Shown here: positions 8,801 through 19,009 of the stretch, piece after piece | Layout: each line of letters starts with the position of its first letter | Position numbering within the stretch: the stretch's first letter is position 1 | NCBI GenBank assembly: GCA_003577105.1 | Contig: QEUQ01000026.1 | Coordinates: forward strand, 1-34,161 | Direction of reading: 5' to 3' | Source of the DNA: Acidobacteriota bacterium | GTDB taxonomy: Bacteria; Actinomycetota; Acidimicrobiia; ATN3 | Length of the DNA: 34,161 nucleotides | Notes under the pieces: model-generated | Seen by the model: the letters and a program-made list of their open reading frames with translations, nothing else | Database searches by the model: none | What the model was told of the DNA's origin: nothing | Program-made: the position numbers and the translations under genes

Positions 8801-9335
8801 CGAGCTGCTTGCCGGCTACGCACCGGTACTCGATGCCGGCTGCGGGAGAGGTGAGCTGCTCGCTCTGCTCGAGGAGAACCACGTCGCCGCTGTCGGAGTT
8901 GATGCCGACGCGTCAATGATCCGCGCATCTACAAACAAAGGGGTCAAGTGCGATCAAGGCGATGTCATCACCTACCTCGATGGCATCGCGGATGGGGCAC
9001 TTGGCGCGGTCTTCTCATCTGGCCTGGTCGAGTACCTGAACGCCACCGAGCTTCACGAGCTCTTCTCTCTTGGCTACTCGAGGATCCGCGATGGCGGCAT
9101 TTTCGTTGTGGATACCCCCAATCCGCATTGCCCGGCGGTCATGAATGGATTCTGGTCCGACCGGGCGCGCGTCGGACCGCTCTATCCCGAGGTCGGGATC
9201 GCACTTTGCCGGATTCACGGATTTGCCGAAGCTCGAGTCGATTTTCTTCCCGGCACAGCGTCGCTCGAACGCGATCGCCAGATGGCGCCAAGGTATGTAC
9301 TCACGGCTACGAAGAGCGCGTCTAGTGACCGGTAA
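5856..9335 (+). CDS. Trifunctional glycosyltransferase (GT8-like + GT4) – methyltransferase fusion
   Basis: The protein has 1159 residues and three modules. Residues 1-270 resemble a GT-A glycosyltransferase: IIARNYIAHARVLGASL at the N-terminus and IYLDPDIRVY, with DPD at 106-108 as the metal-binding DxD. Residues from about 430 to 790 are a GT-B (GT4) domain. It starts GVNVAGYLNAELGIGAVAR and carries HRAEGLGLTMAEAMLAGVPV near residue 680, the E-x7-E donor site. A coiled-coil-like stretch (about 885-930) leads to a class I methyltransferase with VLDAGCGRGELLALLEE near 988. The start is TTG 5856 with GGAG 7 nt upstream. It probably builds and methylates a surface glycan. The next gene overlaps it by 11 nt. 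Confidence 0.85.
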   Translation: MINACTIIARNYIAHARVLGASLEEHNPDSILHVLVVDDPDRKTQAPSQQTPANLEFLYPDELELDPARFLEMAATYSPLELCTALKPWLLGHLLAETAGHVIYLDPDIRVYAPLDELAELAEAHGVVLTPHVIEALPDDGKRPTETDIMAAGIFNLGFIGIGPGSDDFLKWWSDHLLRDCVVDPAGSVFVDQRWVDMAPSLFNAFICRDPAVNVAYWNLHERNLEVIGGRVHAAGHLLKFFHFSGYDPIDSHILSRHQAEQPRILLSEHPALEALCDDYGHELAARGNRSASLEPYGFSVTSAGLRIDHAMRRIYREALKRSDRDHSQAPPNPFEEPGESFTNWLNESAGGGMRTEITRYLHGLWELRSDLRQAFPDLSGPDAARYVEWARSAQRTDESLEPALIPRYETPASVPAPIWPEFAEPAQLKAGVNVAGYLNAELGIGAVARLAVAALEAGGVDCATSSRQTPTHRNSAPFVGREARFGDFDINLVCVNADRFTEFAHSVGPNFFDSRYTVGLWWWEIAEMPSAYRQAFDLVDEIWCGSDHVLDAIARATDKPVHKVLLPLALLGQPSDLTERKRGQSDDPFTFLFSFDFYSVVERKNPRGLIDAYTSAFGPDEQTRLIIKTIGGDRHVSDLESLKRYAKGRTDIEFRDEYLDSEANAALTASADCYVSLHRAEGLGLTMAEAMLAGVPVIATGYSGNLEFTSAETAWLVPYTLIKVAPRSGPYPAGSEWADPDLGAAARLMRQVFESPEAARERAALARRRLLEDFSLDRAARDFTSRIESIRGTRGSTAARRDRLDTTRRKLDGMARAESYLKRGPDLEVDSRFGEPGRLARRAVMRLLRSYSLYQGEVDRGLIDAIAELGERLHLSEARGDARLDEIASLQVELKALRSDLSAETSALDAALIQLTASLNPASPIAEGEAFVARDSTGEKYLGYDATSRLPTALTEEAPRQLEEMLRGSESANRKRLSRYVELLAGYAPVLDAGCGRGELLALLEENHVAAVGVDADASMIRASTNKGVKCDQGDVITYLDGIADGALGAVFSSGLVEYLNATELHELFSLGYSRIRDGGIFVVDTPNPHCPAVMNGFWSDRARVGPLYPEVGIALCRIHGFAEARVDFLPGTASLERDRQMAPRYVLTATKSASSDR

Positions 9336-9975
9336 TAGCACACCGACGTTGAAGTCCCGCCCCGTCTTCGCCTGGATCTATGACCGCCTGGCCCGCAACA
9401 TGGAGCGCGGTCCAGTCGGGCGCTACAGACGCGAACTGCTAGCGCCAGTAACCGGCAAGGTGATCGAGATCGGTGGCGGCACCGGCGAGAACATCAAGCA
9501 CTACTCGCCTCTTACGACCCAGGTGGTCCTCAGTGAGCCAGACCGCTTCATGCTCAAGCGCGCACAGCATCGGGATGTGCGCCACGCATCTCACCTGGAG
9601 TTCGTTCGGGCACCCGGCGAAAACCTGCCGTTCGGCGATGAGACTTTCGACGCGGCGGTGGCGACCCTCGTTCTGTGCTCGGTAACCGATCAGGCCGTCG
9701 TACTAGGTGAAATCAAGCGAGTCCTGCGACCTGGCGGAACACTTCACTTCTTCGAGCATGTACTCGACGAGGACTCCGAGCGGATTGCTAGGAGGCAGCG
9801 CCGCTGGGCGGGAATCTGGAGCAGGGTGGGTGCCGGGTGCAGACCCGACCGCACCACTGCCCAGGCTATTGAGGAGGCCGGCTTCGAGATCTCTGAGCTC
9901 CGTCAGTTCCCGATGCCCGGTGCTCCAAAGCTTGTGCGCCCCCATATCTTCGGTGAGGCACTCAAACCTGAATAG
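9325..9975 (+). CDS. Class I SAM-dependent methyltransferase (UbiE/Methyltransf_11 type)
   Basis: The 216-residue protein reads from GTG 9325. The start fits VTGNSTPTLKSRPVFAWIYDRL, and everything upstream in the frame lies within the preceding gene. SAM motif I is VIEIGGGTGENI, followed by VLSEPDRFMLKRA, NLPFGDETFDAAVATLVLCS and IKRVLRPGGTLHFFEHV. The FEHV ending and the later EEAGFEISELRQFPMPG match small UbiE-like enzymes that modify lipids or quinones. The 11-nt overlap with the fusion glycosyltransferase gene suggests coupled translation and a shared pathway. The substrate is unknown. Confidence 0.85.
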   Translation: MTGNSTPTLKSRPVFAWIYDRLARNMERGPVGRYRRELLAPVTGKVIEIGGGTGENIKHYSPLTTQVVLSEPDRFMLKRAQHRDVRHASHLEFVRAPGENLPFGDETFDAAVATLVLCSVTDQAVVLGEIKRVLRPGGTLHFFEHVLDEDSERIARRQRRWAGIWSRVGAGCRPDRTTAQAIEEAGFEISELRQFPMPGAPKLVRPHIFGEALKPE

Positions 9976-10031
9976 GAATTCGCGCAGCTATGAGTCTGAT
10001 TGGTGTAACACTTGGGCTCCCATCCGACGGC

Positions 10032-10113
10032 GCGAGAGTGGCGGAATTGGCAGACGCGCCGGCCTTAGGAGCCGGTGCCTTCGGGCGTGGGGGTTCGAAT
10101 CCCCCCTCTCGCA
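10032..10113 (+). tRNA. tRNA-Leu (anticodon TAG)
   Basis: The acceptor strands GCGAGAG (10032-10038) and CTCTCGC (10106-10112) pair, with discriminator A10113. The anticodon stem is CCGGC/GCCGG with loop CTTAGGA, giving TAG. A long variable arm (TGCCTTCGGGCGT) marks a class II tRNA. No CCA is encoded. The converging rdgB stop starts at 10115, so only one base separates the two genes. Confidence 0.97.
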
Positions 10114-10114
10114 C

Positions 10115-10762
10115 TTAGCTAGCGTCAAGACGGCGTGAGAACTCAGCGGCAAACTTCCGAAACGCACGCCCGCGATGACTGATTGCGTTCTTCTCATCAG
10201 AGGTCATTTCGGCCAGGGTACGGTCTGAGCCGTTTGGCACGAAGACCGGGTCGTACCCGAATCCGCCACTGCCACGTCTCTCTGACGAGATCTCGCCCTC
10301 GAGCACGCCGTCAACGTCGAAGTCACCTCCTGCGATACCCGCATCGTCGAGACCGGCGGTAGCAACAACTGTCCGAAAGCGAGCTGACCTTGCCGAGGTC
10401 TCGCCGAGATCAGAGAGCAGCTTGGCGCAATTCGATTCGTAGGTCGCCCCCTCACCTGAATACCGTGACGAGCGCACCCCGGGTGCTCCGCCAATTGCAT
10501 CGACCTCGAGGCCGGTGTCGTCGGCAACGGACGGCACGCCGGTAGCGTCGTATACCGCTTTCGCCTTGATGTACGCGTTGTCTTCCAGGGTTTCGCCATC
10601 TTCGAGTGGTTCATCCCACCGGGGCAGGTCTGCCGGATCGGCCACCTCGACGCGCGCATCCCTCAAGATCGCGGTGATTTCGCGAATCTTGTCGGGATTG
10701 CGAGTAGCCAGCACGACTAGAAAAGCCCCTTCGGCTGGAGTTCTGCCGTTGTGATCGCTCAC
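10115..10762 (-). CDS. rdgB: XTP/dITP diphosphatase (RdgB/HAM1)
   Basis: The 215-residue protein carries the HAM1 signature set: LATRNPDKIREI, then DETLEDNAYIKAKAV-like text (here GETLEDNAYIKAKAV), SVADDTGLEVDAIGGAPGV and the C-terminal ISHRGRAFRKF. The family hydrolyses XTP, ITP and dITP to monophosphates, cleansing the nucleotide pool. The start is GTG 10762, which shares its G with the rph stop (TAGTG). It is the last gene of the mec–rdgB cluster. The 18-residue N-terminal tail before FLVVLATRN is slightly longer than usual. Confidence 0.95.
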   Translation of the reverse strand: MSDHNGRTPAEGAFLVVLATRNPDKIREITAILRDARVEVADPADLPRWDEPLEDGETLEDNAYIKAKAVYDATGVPSVADDTGLEVDAIGGAPGVRSSRYSGEGATYESNCAKLLSDLGETSARSARFRTVVATAGLDDAGIAGGDFDVDGVLEGEISSERRGSGGFGYDPVFVPNGSDRTLAEMTSDEKNAISHRGRAFRKFAAEFSRRLDAS

Positions 10763-11586
10763 TAACCGGCGGAGACGGCAACGGGCGCAGGGGCAGGGGC
10801 CGGGAGCGCGCTGTAGACCGCGAAAGGACTGTCCATGTCACGCGGAGGTGCGTCAGGCAGGCCGAGCACCGATCGCTGCGCGCCAACTATTTCGGTGATG
10901 CCCCACTCCGCGAGCCCCATGAGGTCATCCATCTCGCGCTTGGTGAAGCTGAGTCCTTCCGCTGTGCCCTGGACTTCTATGTAGCGCCCGCCCCCTGTCA
11001 TGACCACGTTCATGTCTACGTCCGCAGTCGAGTCCTCGCTGTAGCAGAGATCGAGCATCGACATGCCGCCGACTACGCCCACACTGACAGCTGCGCAATA
11101 GTCGGAGAGAGGAATCTCACTCATCCTGCCGTCGGCCCTCAGCCGTTCAAACGCGTCATAGAGGGCAACAAAGCCCCCGGCGATTGAGGCTGTGCGAGTC
11201 CCACCGTCGGCCTGAATTACGTCGCAGTCGACGGTGATTTGGACCTCGCCCATGAGGTCGCGCCGAGTCACGGCTCGCAGGCTTCGTCCGATGAGACGCT
11301 GGATCTCATGGGTTCGCCCGCCTATGCGACCCCGGCTGGCCTCGCGCTGGGTGCGCTCATGAGTCGCCCTCGGCAACATCGAGTACTCGGCGGTCACCCA
11401 CCCCAAGCCTGTACCGCGCATCCACGGAGGAATTCGATCCTCGACGCTCGCATTGCAGAGGACCCTCGTTGATCCAAACTCGACAAGCACCGATCCCTCG
11501 GCGTAGTCGGTGAAACCCCGCGTCAAGCGGATCGGCCGCATCTGCTCGGGCTGACGCCCGTCACTTCGAAGTCCACCCTCAGTCAC
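10762..11586 (-). CDS. rph: Ribonuclease PH
   Basis: The 274-residue protein has RNase PH hallmarks: [13 protein letters not shown] at the N-terminus, [38 protein letters not shown] and [23 protein letters not shown] (as separate adjoining blocks). Residues [18 protein letters not shown] follow near the C-terminus. The enzyme removes 3' nucleotides from tRNA precursors using phosphate. The tail [16 protein letters not shown] is an Ala/Pro extension beyond the catalytic domain. The start is GTG 11586, forming a GTGA overlap with the upstream MBL gene. Confidence 0.96.
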   Translation of the reverse strand: MTEGGLRSDGRQPEQMRPIRLTRGFTDYAEGSVLVEFGSTRVLCNASVEDRIPPWMRGTGLGWVTAEYSMLPRATHERTQREASRGRIGGRTHEIQRLIGRSLRAVTRRDLMGEVQITVDCDVIQADGGTRTASIAGGFVALYDAFERLRADGRMSEIPLSDYCAAVSVGVVGGMSMLDLCYSEDSTADVDMNVVMTGGGRYIEVQGTAEGLSFTKREMDDLMGLAEWGITEIVGAQRSVLGLPDAPPRDMDSPFAVYSALPAPAPAPVAVSAG

Positions 11587-12326
11587 AACTCAATCCGATC
11601 ACCTTGTACAACGCACCCAACTTCTTCTCCGAAAGCCTCACTTGCCTCACCAACACACCTTCTGGCATCTACCGTCGGGAAGATGTGTGCCAGGCATAGT
11701 CTCCCAACACCTGCATTGGCCGCTATCGAACCCGCTTCTCCGGCGCTTAGGTGAATTGGAGGACCCTGACCCGCGTACTCGTAAGTTGACTCGCAAATGC
11801 AAATGTCTGCACCGGCGGCTAGCCCTGGATAACCCCCGTCAGGACCAGTGTCGCTTGAGTACACAATGCGATGGGCGCCTTCCTGCACCGAGACGGCTAG
11901 TGTCTCAACCGGGTGGTGGGTGCGCGCGAATCGCAGCTTGAAGGGTCCGGCCTCAAGCTCACTCGCTTCGTCAATCACCCGGAAATCAAAGACCCGCTGG
12001 AACTCCTCACGAGAGTCTCCCGACAAGAAAGCAAATAAGTGCCTCTCTGCCCCAGCAGGTGCGTAGACAGGTAGGCGCGCCGGCGAGTCGGGGTGGAACC
12101 TAAGCGCATAGAACAGCGGATAGATGTCAGTGCAGTGGTCCGGATGCCAGTGCGTGAGAATGACGGCATCAAGCTCCTCGACCGAGCAGTACTCCTGGCC
12201 CTCTACGAATGTCCCGGGACCGCAATCAACCTGCAAATTGAAACCTTCGGAGCTGAAGAGGTAACCCGAGCACGCGTTCGTGGGTGTGGGATAAGTCCCT
12301 GAGCTGCCGATAACTGTCAGCTTCAC
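11583..12326 (-). CDS. MBL-fold metal hydrolase, Rv1339-like (candidate cyclic-nucleotide phosphodiesterase)
   Basis: The 247-residue protein begins at GTG 12326 with [39 protein letters not shown] is the zinc-binding HxHxDH motif, [11 protein letters not shown] supplies the bridging aspartate, and LAHIFP holds a late histidine. The same position in the mycobacterial cluster is held by Rv1339, reported to lower cAMP as an atypical phosphodiesterase. The RNase Z-like fold would also suit other phosphoesters. I chose this start because it makes a GTGA overlap with murI and matches family N-termini; an in-frame start at 12383 would lie within murI. Confidence 0.85.
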   Translation of the reverse strand: MKLTVIGSSGTYPTPTNACSGYLFSSEGFNLQVDCGPGTFVEGQEYCSVEELDAVILTHWHPDHCTDIYPLFYALRFHPDSPARLPVYAPAGAERHLFAFLSGDSREEFQRVFDFRVIDEASELEAGPFKLRFARTHHPVETLAVSVQEGAHRIVYSSDTGPDGGYPGLAAGADICICESTYEYAGQGPPIHLSAGEAGSIAANAGVGRLCLAHIFPTVDARRCVGEASEAFGEEVGCVVQGDRIEL

Positions 12327-13177
12327 CCCCGGCTCACCACCCCTGCCTCGTGCGCGTCCGCGCCCGCTTGCATCGAGGGCCACGAGATTTTCTCGGCCCC
12401 CTTGACCTCTGGACCGAGAAATCGCTCGCCTAGCGACGCAAAGGCTACGGGGTCGCCGCTCGAGATGAACCTGTGCCAGGCCGGTTGAGAATCGATGCGG
12501 CGCTGCCCTACGGACGAGAGCAGATCCGCTACCTCAAAGGCGGTCGAATCGGCGGAATCGACTAGCGTCACTGACTCACCAACGACCTTCTTGATCGTCT
12601 TGGCCAGGAGCGGATAGTGCGTGCACCCAAGGATCAACGTGTCAATGTCCTCATCTGTCAATGGTTTGAGATAAGAGCGAGCCAGAGCTTCGACCTCATC
12701 CCCTTCCGTCTCGCCCCGTTCGACATAGTCCACGAAGTCCGGGCATGCCGCTTTGAAGAGAAATGCAGACTTCCTAGTAGCAGCAAGCGCCGCGTCGTAG
12801 GCGCCCGCCTCAACGGTGCCGACCGTCCCTATCAAGCCAATTCTTCCCGTCCGGGTCGCGGCGAGCCCGGCATGAATCCCCGGCTCGACCACACCCATCA
12901 AAGGAAGGCCCGCGAAGTGCGCACGGGCTTGCTCAAGAGCGGCCGAAGCAGCTGTGTTGCAGGCAATCACAACGAGCTTGACCCCTTCATCTTTGAGGAA
13001 AGAAATGATCTCGAATGTGTAATCCCGCACATCATCGAGCGGTTTCGGACCAAATGGTCCTCTCGCCGAATCGCCGAGATAGATCACATTTTCATTTGGC
13101 ATAAGGTCGATGATCGAGCGCGCAACTGTCAGGCCGCCAACCCCTGAGTCAAATATGCCGATCGGCCTGTTATCCAA
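12323..13177 (-). CDS. murI: Glutamate racemase
   Basis: The 284-residue protein starts IGIFDSGVGGLTVARSI and continues IYLGDSARGPFGPK. It contains both catalytic cysteines, in VVIACNTAASAAL and LILGCTHYPLL. It makes D-glutamate for peptidoglycan in the cytoplasm. The C-terminal 35 residues after RFLGPEVKG are a low-conservation tail. It lies 21 nt after cysM, where mycobacteria place a rhomboid protease gene between the two; that gene is absent here. The MBL gene overlaps its stop by 4 nt. Confidence 0.96.
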   Translation of the reverse strand: MDNRPIGIFDSGVGGLTVARSIIDLMPNENVIYLGDSARGPFGPKPLDDVRDYTFEIISFLKDEGVKLVVIACNTAASAALEQARAHFAGLPLMGVVEPGIHAGLAATRTGRIGLIGTVGTVEAGAYDAALAATRKSAFLFKAACPDFVDYVERGETEGDEVEALARSYLKPLTDEDIDTLILGCTHYPLLAKTIKKVVGESVTLVDSADSTAFEVADLLSSVGQRRIDSQPAWHRFISSGDPVAFASLGERFLGPEVKGAEKISWPSMQAGADAHEAGVVSRG

Positions 13178-13198
13178 TTGGATGCGCCTTGATCGCCG

Positions 13199-14131
13199 TC
13201 AGAAATAGAGCATGGTCTCCATCCGCTTCACGACTTCATCAAGCGGATCTGTCCACGCCCGTGTTGAGAGGTACTTCCAGCCCCCCTCGGGCAGCAAGAC
13301 AACGATAGTGCCGGAATCGATCTGATCTGCGAGTTTCACTGCACCTGCGATGGCTGCCCCACACGAAATGCCGGCGAAGACACCCTCTTTCTCGGTCAGC
13401 AGCCGGGTGAATACCACCGACTCTTCGGCTTTGATCAAGAACTTGCGATCGAGGATCGCAGGGTCGAACACCGGAGGTATGTAGCCGTCATCGAGGCTTC
13501 GCAATCCCTGAACCAGCTCACCACTAGGAGGCTCAACGGCAACAACTTGGACTTCTGGGTTCTGCTCCTTGAGATATCGGCCGACGCCCACGAGTGTGCC
13601 CCCCGTGCCGAGCCCGGCGACGAAGTATCCGACCTCAGGGCAGTCCCGAAAGATCTCGGGTCCGGTCGTCTCGTAGTGTGCTCCGGGGTTGTTGGGATTT
13701 GCGTACTGAAAGAGCATGACGAACTCGCCTGATTCGGCCATCTCCTCAGCGACCTTGATTCCCCCGTTCGAACCACCCTCGGCAGGCGACAGAACTACCT
13801 CGGCGCCGAAGATCTCGAGCAGTCTCCGGCGTTCTTCGCTGACGTTCTCGGGCATCACAACAGTCAGGGAGTAGCCGCGTCGCCTCGCGACCATCGCAAG
13901 CGCGATTCCCGTGTTCCCCGAGGAAGGCTCTAGCAGCCGTGCTCCGGGCTTGAGGATTCCTTCAGCCTCGGCCTGCTCCACCATTTGGCGAGCTATCCGA
14001 TCTTTGACGCTGCCAGTCGGGTTCTGCCCCTCGAGCTTGGCATAGATACGGACTCTTGGATTTGGGCTGAGCTTGTGGATCCCTACGAGCGGCGTATTGC
14101 CAATTGACTCAACAACATCTTCAAAGCGCAC
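13199..14131 (-). CDS. cysM: CysM-type cysteine synthase (CysO-thiocarboxylate dependent)
   Basis: The 310-residue protein is a fold-type II PLP enzyme. SIGNTPLVG (9-17) and NPTGSVKDRIA (37-47) hold the PLP lysine Lys43. EPSSGNTGIALA binds the amino-acid substrate, and GTGGTLVGVGR binds the PLP phosphate. The C-terminal EGGWKYLSTRAW resembles the M. tuberculosis CysM tail, which closes over O-phosphoserine. Clustering with cysO and mec on the same strand supports use of CysO-COSH rather than free sulfide. The start is GTG 14131, 23 nt after cysO. A conventional O-acetylserine sulfhydrylase is the alternative. Confidence 0.93.
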   Translation of the reverse strand: MRFEDVVESIGNTPLVGIHKLSPNPRVRIYAKLEGQNPTGSVKDRIARQMVEQAEAEGILKPGARLLEPSSGNTGIALAMVARRRGYSLTVVMPENVSEERRRLLEIFGAEVVLSPAEGGSNGGIKVAEEMAESGEFVMLFQYANPNNPGAHYETTGPEIFRDCPEVGYFVAGLGTGGTLVGVGRYLKEQNPEVQVVAVEPPSGELVQGLRSLDDGYIPPVFDPAILDRKFLIKAEESVVFTRLLTEKEGVFAGISCGAAIAGAVKLADQIDSGTIVVLLPEGGWKYLSTRAWTDPLDEVVKRMETMLYF

Positions 14132-14154
14132 GCGGCCACCGACTTCTTGGCGCC

Positions 14155-14427
14155 CTAGCCACCCGCAACTGCAGGCAGAATCGAAATCACGTCTTCGTCA
14201 CTCACCTTGGCATCCAGCTTTCCCAGATAGCGGACATCCTCATCATTTAGGTAGACATTGACAAAGCGGTGCAGGTCGTCGTCGATCATTAGCTGTCCGC
14301 CGATTCCGGGGAACCGGCTCTCGAGATCACTGATCAGGTCGCGCAAGGTCTCGCCGTCAGCCTCAACCACAGCTGATCCGGCTGCATACTGGCGAAGCAC
14401 CGTTGGTAGGTGAATCTCAATTGCCAC
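14155..14427 (-). CDS. cysO: Sulfur carrier protein CysO (MoaD/ThiS family)
   Basis: The protein has 90 residues with a beta-grasp pattern. IEIHLPTVLRQYAAG begins it, ETLRDLISDLESRFPG forms the helix and FVNVYLNDEDVRYL the central strands. It ends exactly in PAVAGG. The exposed Gly-Gly is adenylated and converted to a thiocarboxylate that delivers sulfur to CysM. No Cys follows the GG, so no C-terminal processing is needed. GTG 14427 has AAGGGAG 11 nt upstream. The activating MoeB/MoeZ-type enzyme is not in the window. Confidence 0.93.
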   Translation of the reverse strand: MAIEIHLPTVLRQYAAGSAVVEADGETLRDLISDLESRFPGIGGQLMIDDDLHRFVNVYLNDEDVRYLGKLDAKVSDEDVISILPAVAGG

Positions 14428-14479
14428 CGCTCAGAATTCTCCCTTGCCTGCCAAATCGTCACCTGTTTGAGAACGGCAG

Positions 14480-14485
14480 ATTCTA
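14480..14485 (-). promoter_or_regulatory. Candidate internal -10 box ahead of cysO
   Basis: TAGAAT on the minus strand lies about 53 nt upstream of cysO. It sits within the only sizeable gap of the cluster (119 nt between mec and cysO). No clear -35 element is seen. It might give cysO–rdgB a promoter independent of the upstream genes. Confidence 0.25.
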
Positions 14486-14546
14486 CCGCCCAAACGCTCA
14501 GGCATCATAATCCCGACCAAATTAGTCGTGATTCCGCTCATCCAGT

Positions 14547-14978
14547 TCATGGCCAATGAACAGGTATCTCTTCATAAGTACCGTCTTCAATTGAATAGGC
14601 CTTCAATTCAGGTTCGGACCCGCCAAGAGAGACGATTAACCAGGCCCATTCGGGATATGCCGCAAGTGCGAGATCAGTCTCACTTGGCCGCGCGGGCGAC
14701 CGCACGTGACTGTGGAACGCTCCAATGATTTCAAGCCCATCGGCCTCGGCCGATCGCATCGCCTTGAACTGCTCCCCCGCGTCGAGCAAGTACCGGACTG
14801 ATCTGTCGCCGGGCTCGGCATTGGTCATGCAGATCACTCGCTCGGCTCTGACGACATCGCCATCGACGAGGCCTGCAATCAAGCCGCACGACTCTTCGGG
14901 TTCGCATGCGCGGGCGTGAGCGCAGATCTCCTCGAACATCGGATGCGAAAGGCAGATGCCTCGAGGAGGTATCCCCAC
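14547..14978 (-). CDS. mec: Mec/JAMM metalloprotease (CysO-cysteine hydrolase)
   Basis: The 143-residue protein has the full JAMM zinc motif. Glu29 lies in EPEESCGLIAG, His89 and His91 in AFHSHVRSP, with Ser99 and Asp102 following in RPSETDLAL. In M. tuberculosis, Mec cleaves the CysO-cysteine adduct, releasing cysteine and regenerating CysO. The start is GTG 14978, directly abutting the upstream stop (TAG|GTG). An internal ATG at 14939 (MFEEI) would trim 13 residues, but the longer form fits the family. Confidence 0.93.
   Translation of the reverse strand: MGIPPRGICLSHPMFEEICAHARACEPEESCGLIAGLVDGDVVRAERVICMTNAEPGDRSVRYLLDAGEQFKAMRSAEADGLEIIGAFHSHVRSPARPSETDLALAAYPEWAWLIVSLGGSEPELKAYSIEDGTYEEIPVHWP

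Positions 14979-19005
<4,027 letters not shown>

Positions 19006-19009
<4 letters not shown>

Noticed and set aside
9145-9324. 60-codon N-terminal extension of the second methyltransferase
   Set aside because: It lies wholly within the fusion glycosyltransferase gene in another frame. Family similarity begins after GTG 9325.
9988-10197. Minus-strand frame across tRNA-Leu (ERGDSNPHARRHRLL)
   Set aside because: This is the familiar false peptide from reading a tRNA-Leu gene backwards.
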